A stretch of DNA of 64,000 bases from Methylomonas sp. 11b (GCF_000515215.1 NZ_KI911557.1:434001-498000), one strand, 5' to 3'. Shown: positions 9,640 through 17,843, numbered from the stretch's first letter. Program-made: numbers and translations. The notes: generated from the letters alone by a model not told the origin.

Positions 9640-10191
9640 TTAGCCAATGAGGTATTTGGATTTACGCATCTGGTTTAGCACGCACATTTGGCAGACCTGT
9701 TGGTATTTACAGCCATGAATAACCAAATAGGGCGTATGGCAGGTCGTACAGTAAGGTAGTACTGCAAGTCCGTCTTTCAGGGCTTCGGTGATAATCCAGG
9801 CTTCATCGAAATTTGCAGGCCTTATGCGGCCAAACGGTCGACGTTCTTGAATATGGTTTGTATAGAATGCACAAAAAGTATCCCAGGCAAAAATCATAGC
9901 GTTCAGGTCTATTTCCGATCTGATATCACCCGGACAAGCGCTTCGATAGATTGAAGCAAATAGGGCCATGTACAGAAACGATTCGCGTGCCTGCGGCATC
10001 GCCGTAATACTTGGGACTAGCCCCGATACCGGGCTTTCTCGGTGCAAGGAAAAATAAAGGTTGCACAATTCTTTGGGGCGCAGGGTTTTGATGGCCCGGC
10101 ATGCCAATACCGTACGAAGCTTTCGCTTCAGTAATTGATAGGCCCAATACTGATCTTTAAGCCGAGTAGCATAGGCGCAATGGTTGCTCAT
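9640..10191 (-). CDS. FlhC-like transcriptional activator (SetC-type)
   Basis: 183 residues from the ATG that overlaps the upstream stop as ATGA (10188-10191); a longer upstream reading is not needed. It follows the FlhC pattern through its length: an LYFSLHRESPVSGLVPS segment equivalent to the FlhC LYKELRG..PPKG..P region, and a C-terminal zinc site with CTTC and CQMC pairs separated by about 16 residues. In SXT/R391 elements SetC and SetD, FlhC and FlhD relatives, switch on the transfer and excision operons. The paired genes and their position beside traG support the same master-activator role. Family call strong; regulon inferred. Confidence 0.85.
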   Translation of the reverse strand: MSNHCAYATRLKDQYWAYQLLKRKLRTVLACRAIKTLRPKELCNLYFSLHRESPVSGLVPSITAMPQARESFLYMALFASIYRSACPGDIRSEIDLNAMIFAWDTFCAFYTNHIQERRPFGRIRPANFDEAWIITEALKDGLAVLPYCTTCHTPYLVIHGCKYQQVCQMCVLNQMRKSKYLIG

Positions 10192-10499
10192 GACTCGGGA
10201 GGGTGGGTGGACAAAAGCATCAGGAGATCGATGGCCCGTGCATCGAGTACATCCGGGACTTCGGCTTTTGTGGTGTTTAGGAATTCGCTCCATTTGTGAG
10301 AGTTGAAACGGGGAACAAAGGTCAGGCAATCGTTTCGTGCCAGGCTCTTCAGTCGTTCGAGCGGCATCTTTCTGAGCAATGAAACCGCGTCTGCCGTTAA
10401 GCCCAGGCAGAACATTGCTTTCTGTTCGCTTTCGGAAAAAATTAAGGCTTGAGCGACGATGAGGTAGTCGAGATTGAGTTTGTAAAGGTTTTCATCCAT
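10188..10499 (-). CDS. FlhD-like transcriptional activator (SetD-type)
   Basis: 103 residues, close to FlhD length (about 116). The N-terminus LNLDYLIVAQALIF matches the FlhD INLSYLLLAQRLI region, followed by AMFCLGL (FlhD AMFRLGI) and a FNSH motif where FlhD has FDSH. FlhD forms a ring with FlhC to bind DNA and recruit RNA polymerase. An AGGA ribosome site lies about 8 bases before the ATG. The stop overlaps the start of the FlhC-like gene, so the two subunits are translationally coupled. It lies 18 bp downstream of the transglycosylase gene, in one leftward operon. Confidence 0.86.
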   Translation of the reverse strand: MDENLYKLNLDYLIVAQALIFSESEQKAMFCLGLTADAVSLLRKMPLERLKSLARNDCLTFVPRFNSHKWSEFLNTTKAEVPDVLDARAIDLLMLLSTHPPES

Positions 10500-10517
10500 T
10501 CTGCAATCCTCGATTGA

Positions 10518-11174
10518 CTAAAGAATTGCTCGGATTTGATTCGCCAGGGCAATCACTTTTTGCCCGTACTGGATGGCTGCTGGCTCGTTTTGCCAACTGT
10601 AATATCGGCCGATTCCATGAGCGAGATTGTCTGGCGCCGATTGGATGGCCTCTGAGAGTACGCTAGCGCCGATTTCGATATTGATGCTCGGGATCAAGAG
10701 TTGTTCGGGTTTCGCAACGCGGTGGCCATGCCATCGCAGATTCACTTGCATGATGCCGACGTCGATATTGCGCTTACCTTGGTCCAGCATTTGATTGAGT
10801 AAAACTTCTGCCTCCTGCTGACTGTTAGGAATAAAGGAGTTGCCAGCGTTATTGATGGCCCAGGGCCAGGGCATGACACGATTCTGTTCACCGTTTTTCC
10901 GCGACTCCATGAGCGCAACGGCATACAGAATATAGGGATCAATGCGATGTCTACGGGCAACTTGTCCCCACTGCGTGTTTTGAAATTTAGTGTTTGATGC
11001 CAGGGACTGTTGGCTGTTGCCATTCGCTTGAATGGAATCAGCAGCCATTGATTCCATGGGTTGGCTGATGAGGCAAAGGCCACTGAACAATCCAATCCAA
11101 AAATGCTTAATAGGGTTTTGGATTGAAACGCCAGGGTGCTTAACCCCCTGTTTTTTTATGTGAATAATTAACAT
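10518..11174 (-). CDS. Lytic transglycosylase (SLT-fold), conjugation-associated
   Basis: 218 residues with an N-terminal hydrophobic segment (FWIGLFSGLCLISQ) acting as signal or anchor. The lysozyme-like domain starts with DPYILYAVALMESRK, where the Glu in the MES motif is the expected catalytic acid. NIDVGIMQVNLRWHG is the conserved GxMQxN signature. Such enzymes open peptidoglycan locally for assembly of secretion channels, and SXT-type elements carry one near setDC. It is the first gene of the leftward operon that includes the FlhDC-like pair. The family is clear; the link to conjugation comes from context. Confidence 0.87.
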   Translation of the reverse strand: MLIIHIKKQGVKHPGVSIQNPIKHFWIGLFSGLCLISQPMESMAADSIQANGNSQQSLASNTKFQNTQWGQVARRHRIDPYILYAVALMESRKNGEQNRVMPWPWAINNAGNSFIPNSQQEAEVLLNQMLDQGKRNIDVGIMQVNLRWHGHRVAKPEQLLIPSINIEIGASVLSEAIQSAPDNLAHGIGRYYSWQNEPAAIQYGQKVIALANQIRAIL

Positions 11175-11574
11175 CGCTAGCTCACCGTTATGGTTTTGAA
11201 GCGAGTTTAAGACGTTGCCAGAAATTCTATATGTTCGAAAAACCTCTCTTTTAGCTGTTTTTCGCCGATCCTCCTGCTTTTTTACTTGATCTTATGATCG
11301 GAAGGAATGTGATGACTTGGGAGGGCGGATGGAGCTGAGGATTATGTGTGCCACCAAGAGCATTTTTATGGCGCGACTTTTAGTGTAGTGACAAATTAAA
11401 TGGCGCTATATAGTCAATAGCGACACAAAGCCCTGAATGGCTTCTGGGGCTTGACCAAAATCGACAATGAGGTGTTACTTCAATTTGATAAAACCGCTCG
11501 TTGGCTAGCTGAGCTGTATTGACTCGAAGGCTTGATTTTGGATGACTCAGGGCATTTGGGAATTACAATCCGGA
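11175..11574. other. Intergenic stretch at the right edge of the conjugative module
   Basis: A 400-bp gap between the transglycosylase and the MocR gene. It should contain the promoter of the leftward activator operon and possibly an element boundary, but I could not identify att repeats. On the plus strand, about 11430-11518 reads as a short open tail (GFWGLTKIDNEVLLQFDK) ending in TGA, perhaps a gene remnant; I do not recognise it. Confidence 0.3.
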
Positions 11575-12987
11575 CTATTCATCGTCGACCATTTGTCCCA
11601 ATTTGACCAACGCCTGATTGACTCGCTCGTCCCAATCCACCGCGCAATTCAGGCGGATGAAATTGCGGTATTTTTGTGTTGCCGAGAACATCGGGCCGGG
11701 CGCGATGCTGATACCTTGCGTTAACGCCCGCCGGCTCAACGCCGTCGCATCGACAGTTTCCGGCAGCTCCACCCAGATTACGAAGCCGCCCTCCGGTTGG
11801 GTAACACGAGTGCCAGACGGGAAATAAACGCCGATGGCCGCCGTCATTGTTTCCACCGCTTGCCGATATTGGTTGCGTGCCTGGCGCAGATGGCGTTCGT
11901 AGCCGCCCTTGGCCAGCATTTCCGCGACCGTCAATTGCGCATGGGTCGGCGTCGCCAGATTGCCGACGTATTTCAGGTATTCGGTTTGTTCCAGGTACGG
12001 CCCGGCCACCAGCCAACCCACCCGCAAACCGGGACACAGCGATTTGGAAAAAGACGAGCAATACAACACTCGTCCCTCGCTATCCCAGCTTTTCGCCATC
12101 GACGGCCGTTGCGGGCCGAAACCTAGGTCGCCGTAGATGTCGTCTTCGATCAGCGCGATCCGGTAGCGGTTGACCAGATCCACCAAGGCGCGCTTGCGGG
12201 CATCGCTCATGCAATAGCCCAGAGGATTGCTGTAGTTGGGAACCGCGATACAAGCCTTGATCGGCCATTGCTCGCAGGCCAGTTGCAGCGCGTCCAGCGC
12301 GATGCCGTCGCGCGGATGGGTCGGAATTTCGATCGCGCGTAGCGATAACGATTCGATGATCTGTAGTAGTCCGTAAAAAGTCGGCGATTCGATGGCGACG
12401 ATGTCGCCCGGTCGGGTGACCGCTTTCAAAGCCAGCGTCATCGCTTCCTGGCAGCCGTTGGTGATCAGAATGTCGTTGGGATCGACCGGGCAGCCTTGTT
12501 CCGACATACGGCGGGCGATTTGCCGGCGTAATTCCGGCGCGCCCGGCGGAAACTCGTAATTGGCAATGCGTTTGCTGTAGTGGCGGGCCACGTTGGCCGA
12601 CAGCTGGGCCATTTTTTGCGTCGGCAAAAACGACGCCGCCGGCACCGCTGCGCCCAACTGCACGATTCTCGGATCGTTGGCGGCCTTGACCAAACGCAAC
12701 ACCAATTCCTGACCCGTCACCAATGACGGTTCGCGCGGCGGCGCCGAAATTGCCGGCTCCTGCAGCGAACTGCGCGGACGCGACCTGACGTAATAACCCG
12801 AGCGCTGGCGAGCATCGAGATGACCCTGGTCCTCCAAAAGCCGCAATGCGCTGACTGCCGTTGCGGTGCTGACCTGATGTTGCTGACTGAGCTGACGAAC
12901 GCTGGGCAGGCGTGCCCCTGGTCGGTACAGATTCTGCGCGATGGCGTTGAGTAAATGTTCGGCGAGGTTTTCGTAACGAAGATTCAT
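11575..12987 (-). CDS. MocR-type GntR/aminotransferase transcriptional regulator
   Basis: 470 residues. Residues 1-70 form a GntR winged helix (RPGARLPSVRQLSQQHQVS). After a linker, residues 90-465 form a fold-type I aminotransferase domain with the PLP-lysine motif SSFSKSLCPGLRVGW. MocR regulators sense amino acids, GABA, taurine or PLP through the cofactor and control a neighbouring gene. It is divergent from the EamA-aminotransferase operon, and three TGTATCGAT-like sites lie in the 147-bp spacer. This makes control of that operon and of itself likely. The effector cannot be told from sequence alone. Confidence 0.92.
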   Translation of the reverse strand: MNLRYENLAEHLLNAIAQNLYRPGARLPSVRQLSQQHQVSTATAVSALRLLEDQGHLDARQRSGYYVRSRPRSSLQEPAISAPPREPSLVTGQELVLRLVKAANDPRIVQLGAAVPAASFLPTQKMAQLSANVARHYSKRIANYEFPPGAPELRRQIARRMSEQGCPVDPNDILITNGCQEAMTLALKAVTRPGDIVAIESPTFYGLLQIIESLSLRAIEIPTHPRDGIALDALQLACEQWPIKACIAVPNYSNPLGYCMSDARKRALVDLVNRYRIALIEDDIYGDLGFGPQRPSMAKSWDSEGRVLYCSSFSKSLCPGLRVGWLVAGPYLEQTEYLKYVGNLATPTHAQLTVAEMLAKGGYERHLRQARNQYRQAVETMTAAIGVYFPSGTRVTQPEGGFVIWVELPETVDATALSRRALTQGISIAPGPMFSATQKYRNFIRLNCAVDWDERVNQALVKLGQMVDDE

Positions 12988-13016
12988 GGCAGTTGCAATA
13001 CAGTTCCGGCGTTTAG

Positions 13017-13088
13017 GTATCGATACAATTTATCATCAGTCAAAATTGTATCGATGTAATTTACAGAATTTGCATCTGTATCGATAGT
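13017..13088. promoter_or_regulatory. Candidate MocR operator: inverted plus direct repeats
   Basis: A 13-bp arm ATCGATACAATTT at 13019-13031 is the perfect reverse complement of 13043-13055. A third copy of the core TGTATCGAT lies at 13077-13085, a direct repeat of the second arm about 30 bp away. Two direct repeats plus one inverted copy are typical of MocR/GabR/PdxR binding regions. The site sits between the divergent regulator and its likely target operon. Confidence 0.75.
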
Positions 13089-13134
13089 CTGATCATAGTC
13101 TAAAGTAGCCCCTCCAATCAAACAGGGCAAGACT

Positions 13135-14061
13135 ATGAAATTCCGCTTGTTGAACCGCGCCAAGTTTGCCGTTGGCGGCCGAAACCCTACGACGCTTCCC
13201 CAGCCTTCCGAGCTGACGCGCGGTTATTGGTTCGGCTGCGCGGGCATCCTCGGTTTCAGCTTGACATTGCCGGCGACCCGGCTGGCGGTGGCGGAACTCG
13301 ATCCGGTATTCGTCGGCCTGGGCCGAGCGGTCGCCGCTTCGTTGTTGGCGGCATTGGCGTTGTGGTGGCGAGGCGGTCGCTTGCCCAAAGGCAGCCAATG
13401 GCTCAGGTTGGCCGCAACCGCCAGCGGGGTGGTGATCTGCTTTCCTCTGTTGTCGGCGTTGGCGTTGCAACACGTTTCTGCAGTGCATGGTGCCGTGGTG
13501 GTAGGGCTGACGCCGTTGTTGACCGCCGGTTTCGGCGTGCTGTTGTCGGGTGATCGGCCGGCATGGCGATTCTGGCTGGCAACGGCATTGGGTAGCTCCG
13601 CGATCCTGATCTTCGTTTACCGGTCCGGTGTGGCAGGTTTGCAGCAAGCCGATCTGTATTTACTGGCGGCGATTGCCTGCGTGGCCTACGGTTATGCCGA
13701 AGGTGCGCGGTTGGCCAAACAGCTCGGCGCTTGGCAAACCATCAGCTGGGCCTTATTGATAAGTGCACCGCTGTTGCTGCCGTGGGTGGTGCAAACCGCG
13801 CCGCCGCGCTTCGAGCTGGTCGGCTGGCCTAGTCTGTTGGGCTTCGCCTACGTCAGTGTGGTCAGCATGTATCTGGCATTTTTTGCCTGGTATCGCGGTT
13901 TGGCGCTGGGCGGTACCGCGCGGATCGGCCAACTGCAATTGCTGCAGCCGTTTCTAAGCATGGCGGCGGGTTCGGCGTTGATCGGCGAAAGCGTCGAGAT
14001 TGAACAATTGGCAACCGCGTTGGCGGTTCTGGCTTGTGTTGTGATCAGCCGAAAATCGTAA
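13135..14061 (+). CDS. EamA/DMT-family inner-membrane transporter
   Basis: 308 residues with about ten hydrophobic segments and the internal duplication typical of drug/metabolite transporters (EamA). The first repeat includes ATRLAVAELDPVFVGLGR and ALQHVSAVHGAVVVGLTPLLT; the second ends with GGTARIGQLQLLQPFLSM. A non-membrane N-terminus of about 30 residues precedes the first helix. Members often export amino acids or related metabolites. It is the first gene of the operon facing the MocR regulator and is followed 29 bp later by a PLP aminotransferase, suggesting amino-acid-related export. Substrate unknown. Confidence 0.88.
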   Translation: MKFRLLNRAKFAVGGRNPTTLPQPSELTRGYWFGCAGILGFSLTLPATRLAVAELDPVFVGLGRAVAASLLAALALWWRGGRLPKGSQWLRLAATASGVVICFPLLSALALQHVSAVHGAVVVGLTPLLTAGFGVLLSGDRPAWRFWLATALGSSAILIFVYRSGVAGLQQADLYLLAAIACVAYGYAEGARLAKQLGAWQTISWALLISAPLLLPWVVQTAPPRFELVGWPSLLGFAYVSVVSMYLAFFAWYRGLALGGTARIGQLQLLQPFLSMAAGSALIGESVEIEQLATALAVLACVVISRKS

Positions 14062-14090
14062 AAACAAAATTTATTTTTCAGGAGAAATCG

Positions 14091-14969
14091 ATGAAACCCC
14101 TCTCAATGTGTTGGTTGAACGGTGAACTGATGCCCGCCGAACAAGCTTTCATTCCGGTCAACGACCACGGACTGCTGTACGGCGACGGCGTGTTCGAAGG
14201 CATACGCTTTTACAAGCGCCGTGCCTTCCGTCTGCAACGGCATTTGCAGCGACTGCAGCTGTCGGCGCGGGCGATTGCGCTGGAAATACCCCTCTCTACC
14301 GACGAATTAACAACCGTCATCGGACGGCTGATCGAAGCGTTTGCCGACGACGACGGCTATATCCGTTTAATGGTCACACGCGGCGCCGGAGCGCTGGGCT
14401 TGAATCCCAAAAGCTGTTCGCAGCCCAATGTCATCGCCATTGCCGACCAGTTGACGATGATAGCCCTTGACGAACAACAGGCCGGTGCGAGGCTAATCGT
14501 GTCCTCGATACGCCGCTTGCCGGCCGACGGCCTGGATCCGCGCATCAAAAGCCTGAATTATTTGAACCACATCCTGGCCAAGATCGAAGCCAACCATGCC
14601 GGCGCCGACGAAGCAATCCTGCTCAACGCCCAAGGCCGGGTCGCCGAAGGCACCGCCGACAATGTCTTCATCGTCCGCGACGGCTGCTTACTGACGCCGC
14701 CTTGCAGCGAGGGCGCGTTGGAAGGTATCACCCGCGTATTGGTGCTACAGTTGGCGCGGGACAACGGCATCGAAACCAGGGAGCAGCCCTTGGGCGTGTA
14801 CGACCTGTATGCTGCCGACGAATGTTTCTTGACAGGCACCGGCGCGGAACTGATTCCGGTCGCCAGTATCGACTGCCGATCAATGCCTGGTTGCCCCGGC
14901 CCGGTATTTCAAAGCTTGCAACAGGCCTTTCGGCGAACCATAGACCAAGAGTGCGGAGGCATCTCATGA
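14091..14969 (+). CDS. Class IV PLP aminotransferase (branched-chain/D-amino-acid type)
   Basis: 292 residues of fold-type IV. The N-terminus has NDHGLLYGDGVFEGIRFY, the catalytic lysine is in KSLNYLNHILAKIEA, and the C-terminal part has EGTADNVFIV and CSEGALEGITRV. Family members include IlvE, D-alanine aminotransferase and aminodeoxychorismate lyase, and sequence alone does not decide. An AGGAGA ribosome site lies 6 bases before the ATG. The stop overlaps the next start (ATGA at 14966-14969), so it is co-translated with the DinB gene. As a partner of a MocR regulator and an EamA exporter it probably handles the same amino compound. Confidence 0.87.
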   Translation: MKPLSMCWLNGELMPAEQAFIPVNDHGLLYGDGVFEGIRFYKRRAFRLQRHLQRLQLSARAIALEIPLSTDELTTVIGRLIEAFADDDGYIRLMVTRGAGALGLNPKSCSQPNVIAIADQLTMIALDEQQAGARLIVSSIRRLPADGLDPRIKSLNYLNHILAKIEANHAGADEAILLNAQGRVAEGTADNVFIVRDGCLLTPPCSEGALEGITRVLVLQLARDNGIETREQPLGVYDLYAADECFLTGTGAELIPVASIDCRSMPGCPGPVFQSLQQAFRRTIDQECGGIS

Positions 14970-15466
14970 ATTTGTTGGAAAATTTGCTGTTGCTGGCGCG
15001 TTACAGCCAGTGGGTCAACCAGCGTCTGTACGACGCTTGCGCTACCTTGGCGGATGCCGAACGCAAACAGGATAGGAGCGTATTTTTTCATTCCATACAC
15101 GGCACCTGGAACCATCTGCTGCTGGGTGATCGCGTCTGGCTGGCGCGGTTGCAAGGTCGGCCGGTGCCGTATCAGCGCTTGGATTTGGAGCTCTACACCG
15201 ACTTCGCTGAACTGCGGGCAGCGTAAGCCGATTGCGACCAGACTTTGCTGGATTGGATTCAAGGCTTGCAAGCCGACGATTTGCAACGGCGCTTCGCCTT
15301 TCGCAGTCTGTCCACCGGGCAAGATAAAGTGTTGGCCGTGGCTACCATGCTGACTACCTTGTTGAACCACAAAACTCACCATCGCGGCCAAATCACCGCG
15401 CTGTTGAGCCAGTGCGGTTGCGATTACGGCGGCATCGATTTTATCTGCGCGCCGTTTGTCGACTAA
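14966..15466 (+). pseudogene. DinB-family protein interrupted by one in-frame TAA
   Basis: The frame starts at the ATGA overlap with the aminotransferase and codes the first half of a DinB four-helix protein (LLLARYSQWVNQRLYDAC, then HGTWNHLLLGDRVW, whose His is a metal ligand). At 15224-15226 there is a TAA. The same frame continues without shift to 15466 and gives the second half, including NHKTHHRGQIT with the remaining histidine ligands. A single G-to-T change (GAA to TAA) would explain it. Either the gene is newly inactivated, the base is a sequencing error, or two fragments are made. Full length would be 166 residues, normal for DinB/YfiT-type proteins, which are metal-dependent enzymes often using thiol cofactors. 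Confidence 0.85.
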
Positions 15467-15499
15467 TCTTGCATTTTTTAACTCTTAGGATCATTCCCA

Positions 15500-15991
15500 A
15501 TGACTGAATCAGCGCCCCCAATTGCCGTCGTAGCGGAGCAAGTGCCGCCACGCGCAAGAAAATCCTTGTATCCGCAAGCCATTTTGGACCTGCATGGCGC
15601 CCGGCTGGCAGGCCGGGAAAAGCGGGCGTTAGGCGAATTATTCGGCCTGCAAAACTTCGGCGTCAATCTAACCAAATTGGAACCCGGCGCGATTTCCGCG
15701 TTGCGCCATGCACATAGCCAGCAGGACGAGTTCATCTACATCTTGCAAGGCTGCCCAACCCTTTACACCGATGTCGGCCCCACGCCTTTGTCGCCCGGCA
15801 TGTGTGCCGGTTTTAAAGCCGGCAGCGGCGATGCCCACCGGTTAGTCAACGAATCAACGAGTGATGTCCTGTATCTGGAAATCGGCGACCGCAGCGCGGG
15901 TGACCAAGTCGTCTACCCGGACGACGACTTGCAGGCTGCCTTTGTCGACAATAGCTTCCGCTTCGCCCGCAAGGACGGCACGCCGTATTGA
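15500..15991 (+). CDS. Cupin-domain protein
   Basis: 163 residues. The central single cupin barrel runs from about residue 50 to 135. Motif 1 is RHAHSQQDEFIYILQG (H, H and E metal-ligand positions) and motif 2 is AGSGDAHRLVNES. The C-terminal tail (YPDDDLQAAFVDNSFRF) resembles small cupins often annotated as auxin-binding or RemF-like. It is the fourth gene of the MocR-facing operon, 33 bp after the DinB frame. The substrate or bound metal is unknown. Confidence 0.83.
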   Translation: MTESAPPIAVVAEQVPPRARKSLYPQAILDLHGARLAGREKRALGELFGLQNFGVNLTKLEPGAISALRHAHSQQDEFIYILQGCPTLYTDVGPTPLSPGMCAGFKAGSGDAHRLVNESTSDVLYLEIGDRSAGDQVVYPDDDLQAAFVDNSFRFARKDGTPY

Positions 15992-16054
15992 GCGCTTTGA
16001 AATTTTTCGCCGCCAAGATAGGCGATTCCTGTTACAGCGTCGCGCAAACCTGAC

Positions 16055-16636
16055 ATGCAAATCATCCTGTTAAGACACGGCAAACCGGCTGTCCAACTGT
16101 CGGGCATGGCTCGCGGCAAGGATTTGGCCGCTATCGCCAAGGCCTACGACGCATCCGGCATCGTCGACCGGCCACCGCCGGAAATCTTGGCGGAACTGCG
16201 CCATCTCAGCTACGTGGTATGCAGCGATTTGCCGCGCTCGGTCGAATCGGCCCATGCGTTGGGGTTTGGCCAATTGCATGTGGCGGATAGCTTGTTTCGC
16301 GAATCGGCGCTGCCGCATTTCGACAGCGGTTTGATTGCACTACCCATTACGGCGTGGGTGATGGTTTGTCGATTGCTCTGGTTGGCCGGTTTTGGGCAAA
16401 ACGGCGAAGCTTATGCAGTTGCCAAGTGCCGGGCGCTACAGGCCGCAAACCGGCTGATCGGCTTGGCGGAAGCGCATGGCAACGTCTTGCTGGTCGGTCA
16501 CGGCCTGATGAATTACCTGATTGCCCAACAACTGCGCGCCAACGGCTGGCGCGGCCCGGCCAAGCCGGGAAAACGTTTTTGGGAGTATGGAGTATATGAA
16601 TGCGGCGCAGTCAGTGCTGGACTGGTGAAAACATAA
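16055..16636 (+). CDS. Histidine phosphatase family protein
   Basis: 193 residues. It begins with the LLRHGKP signature of phosphoglycerate-mutase-like histidine phosphatases (catalytic His), followed by CSDLPRSVESA with the expected arginine, an FRESALP segment and the second catalytic His in LLVGHGLMNYL. These enzymes remove phosphate from small molecules or proteins through a phosphohistidine. It closes the operon that starts with the EamA gene, 63 bp after the cupin. An intact active site suggests function; the substrate is unknown. Confidence 0.87.
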   Translation: MQIILLRHGKPAVQLSGMARGKDLAAIAKAYDASGIVDRPPPEILAELRHLSYVVCSDLPRSVESAHALGFGQLHVADSLFRESALPHFDSGLIALPITAWVMVCRLLWLAGFGQNGEAYAVAKCRALQAANRLIGLAEAHGNVLLVGHGLMNYLIAQQLRANGWRGPAKPGKRFWEYGVYECGAVSAGLVKT

Positions 16637-16799
16637 AACTCTAGTCGCGTACAAAGGCTTAATTGCGGGATAGTGGTGGCTGGTCACTGAGTAAAGTCCA
16701 ACCCTTGCGGTCGAACGCTCCATCTGATTCAATGGTTCAGATTTGGCCTTAACCAACCACTGTTACTTGGTTCCGATGATAGACGAAAGGAAAAAACAA

Positions 16800-16913
16800 A
16801 TGCAGATCAATGCTTTATTGCGTCGATGTAAATTTAGCGGTAGATATGTTGTTAACCATCTAATTCCTTGTTATGCCTCACAGGAGACGAGTCGTGGAAC
16901 GACTGGAAATTAA
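16800..16913 (+). CDS. 37-residue ORF across the first cassette boundary
   Basis: A strong AAAGGA ribosome site lies 7-8 bases before the ATG at 16800. The ORF crosses the cassette core site GTTATGC (16870-16876) and ends at 16913, just inside the first cassette gene, which starts at 16894 in another frame. This layout recalls ORF-11 of the class 1 integron attI site, which boosts translation of the first cassette gene. Coding function is not otherwise supported, and 16637-16799 contains nothing I recognise. Confidence 0.4.
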   Translation: MQINALLRRCKFSGRYVVNHLIPCYASQETSRGTTGN

Positions 16914-17313
16914 TATCCCAGAATCTGAGTTTCAGCGTCTTAACACCCTGTTTCCGCCAACAGTAAAGAGCTCAACCGTAGGCAATAGAGCCGTAGAGCT
17001 AACAAAATTCCATTTCAGATCTATAGACCCACTGTGCTCATTCCGAGAAAAAGTGGAAGACTGTGATCTCGAAATCACATCAAATGGTCAAGTCCAGCGA
17101 ATAGAGATCAAGGGTACCGCCGCAGCCAACGTTGCTTGGTCAAAGTTGAAAATCAACGGCACTCAATCACATACAGCTCTTCTTGCTGGCATGCTTCTGT
17201 ATCGCGTCATCCGGGTATACGAGCGAAACCCAGCAATATTGGTATTGCGTTATCCTGAAGACTTCTCAATGAATCCAGAGCCGCGATGGAGCGTAAAACA
17301 AAATGAGGCATAA
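16894..17313 (+). CDS. Cassette gene 1: PD-(D/E)XK-like or DUF3883-like protein
   Basis: 139 residues from a GTG that lies 6 bases after a CAGGAGA ribosome site; an in-frame ATG at 16873 lacks one. The middle reads DCDLEITSNGQVQRIEIKGT, the D...ExK pattern of restriction-endonuclease folds, and is followed by a mixed alpha-beta stretch ending AILVLRYP. This resembles the NO VEIN/DUF3883 type of nuclease-like domain. The start follows a cassette core site at 16870 and the TAA stop lies inside attC1, as usual for integron cassettes. Catalytic activity is unproven, and an antiphage or DNA-modification role is a guess. Confidence 0.62.
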   Translation: MERLEINIPESEFQRLNTLFPPTVKSSTVGNRAVELTKFHFRSIDPLCSFREKVEDCDLEITSNGQVQRIEIKGTAAANVAWSKLKINGTQSHTALLAGMLLYRVIRVYERNPAILVLRYPEDFSMNPEPRWSVKQNEA

Positions 17314-17370
17314 CGAATAAGGTTAGATTGTGTGAGCAACGCGAACCACAATCTGAACCGTTTGTTGGAC
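17308..17370 (+). repeat. attC recombination site 1
   Basis: Left end GCATAAC is the exact complement of GTTATGC at 16870, the core site that starts this cassette. Inner arms GGTTAGATTGTG and CACAATCTGAACC pair with one unpaired extra base. The right end GTTGGAC fits GTTRRRY. All features are those of an integron attC (63 bp), oriented left to right. Confidence 0.88.
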
Positions 17371-17557
17371 AAGCCCGGATTACAAAATAGCGGTCATTTA
17401 ATATGGGAAATGTTTCTTGACAAGATGTTGAGACTACGATATTTAGAAAATATCTTTTTCCAGATGTATTCTTATGAAAATCAATGAGTTGAATAATGTG
17501 CGTTTTTGGGTGATTTTCATGCGGGTCAGTGTAAATTGAAGGGCTAACGTAAGCAAT

Positions 17558-17794
17558 ATGCAAATACATGCTTCAATTGATTTCAGCGGACTGATGGCTG
17601 GGTATTTAAGCCCCGGTTTTTGTGATTGCCCTCACTTTGGGTCGTTTATACATTCACAGTTTTTCACTGCGACAAGGCTTGCTTTTTTCTCCGCGTTAGC
17701 GGCTTCGTCCAACAAGTGCATCAAGTTCGCTCCCTTCGGTCGCCCGATTCGCAAAAGCGAGGTGCTTTTGCTCTCGGCTTATGCACAGCGTTAG
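17558..17794 (+). CDS. Cassette 2: possible 78-residue ORF of unknown function
   Basis: Cassette 2 runs from 17365 to 17790 and has no convincing gene. The best candidate starts at ATG 17558 and ends on the TAG inside the attC2 core, a frequent feature of cassette ORFs. No good ribosome site is visible and the last 28 residues are translated attC. It may equally be a cassette without a gene or one holding an RNA. Confidence 0.3.
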   Translation: MQIHASIDFSGLMAGYLSPGFCDCPHFGSFIHSQFFTATRLAFFSALAASSNKCIKFAPFGRPIRKSEVLLLSAYAQR

Positions 17795-17796
17795 CC
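17707..17796 (+). repeat. attC recombination site 2
   Basis: Left core GTCCAAC is the exact complement of GTTGGAC that starts cassette 2. Inner arms TGCATCAAG and CTTATGCA pair with one unpaired base. The right core is GTTAGCC at 17790-17796. The 90-bp site contains the CGCTCCCTTCGGTCGC segment seen in many attC sites. Confidence 0.9.
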
Positions 17797-17843
17797 ATCT
17801 CGCCCCAGACTTATCTCACTGCACTCTTTAAGAAGAATTCATC

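Noticed and set aside
8941..11571. 14-bp repeat TGGGAATTACAATC at 8940 and 11557, considered as ICE att sites
   Set aside because: A match of this length is expected by chance in 64 kb and one copy lies inside traG.
17207..17569. Minus-strand frame of 120 codons across attC1
   Set aside because: It runs through the attC and against the orientation of all cassette genes, with no family match.
17542..17701. Possible additional attC inside cassette 2 (GGCTAAC ... GTTAGCG with AAGCAA/TTGCTT arms)
   Set aside because: About 160 bp long with weak inner pairing and no gene of its own; may be a decayed site but not supportable.
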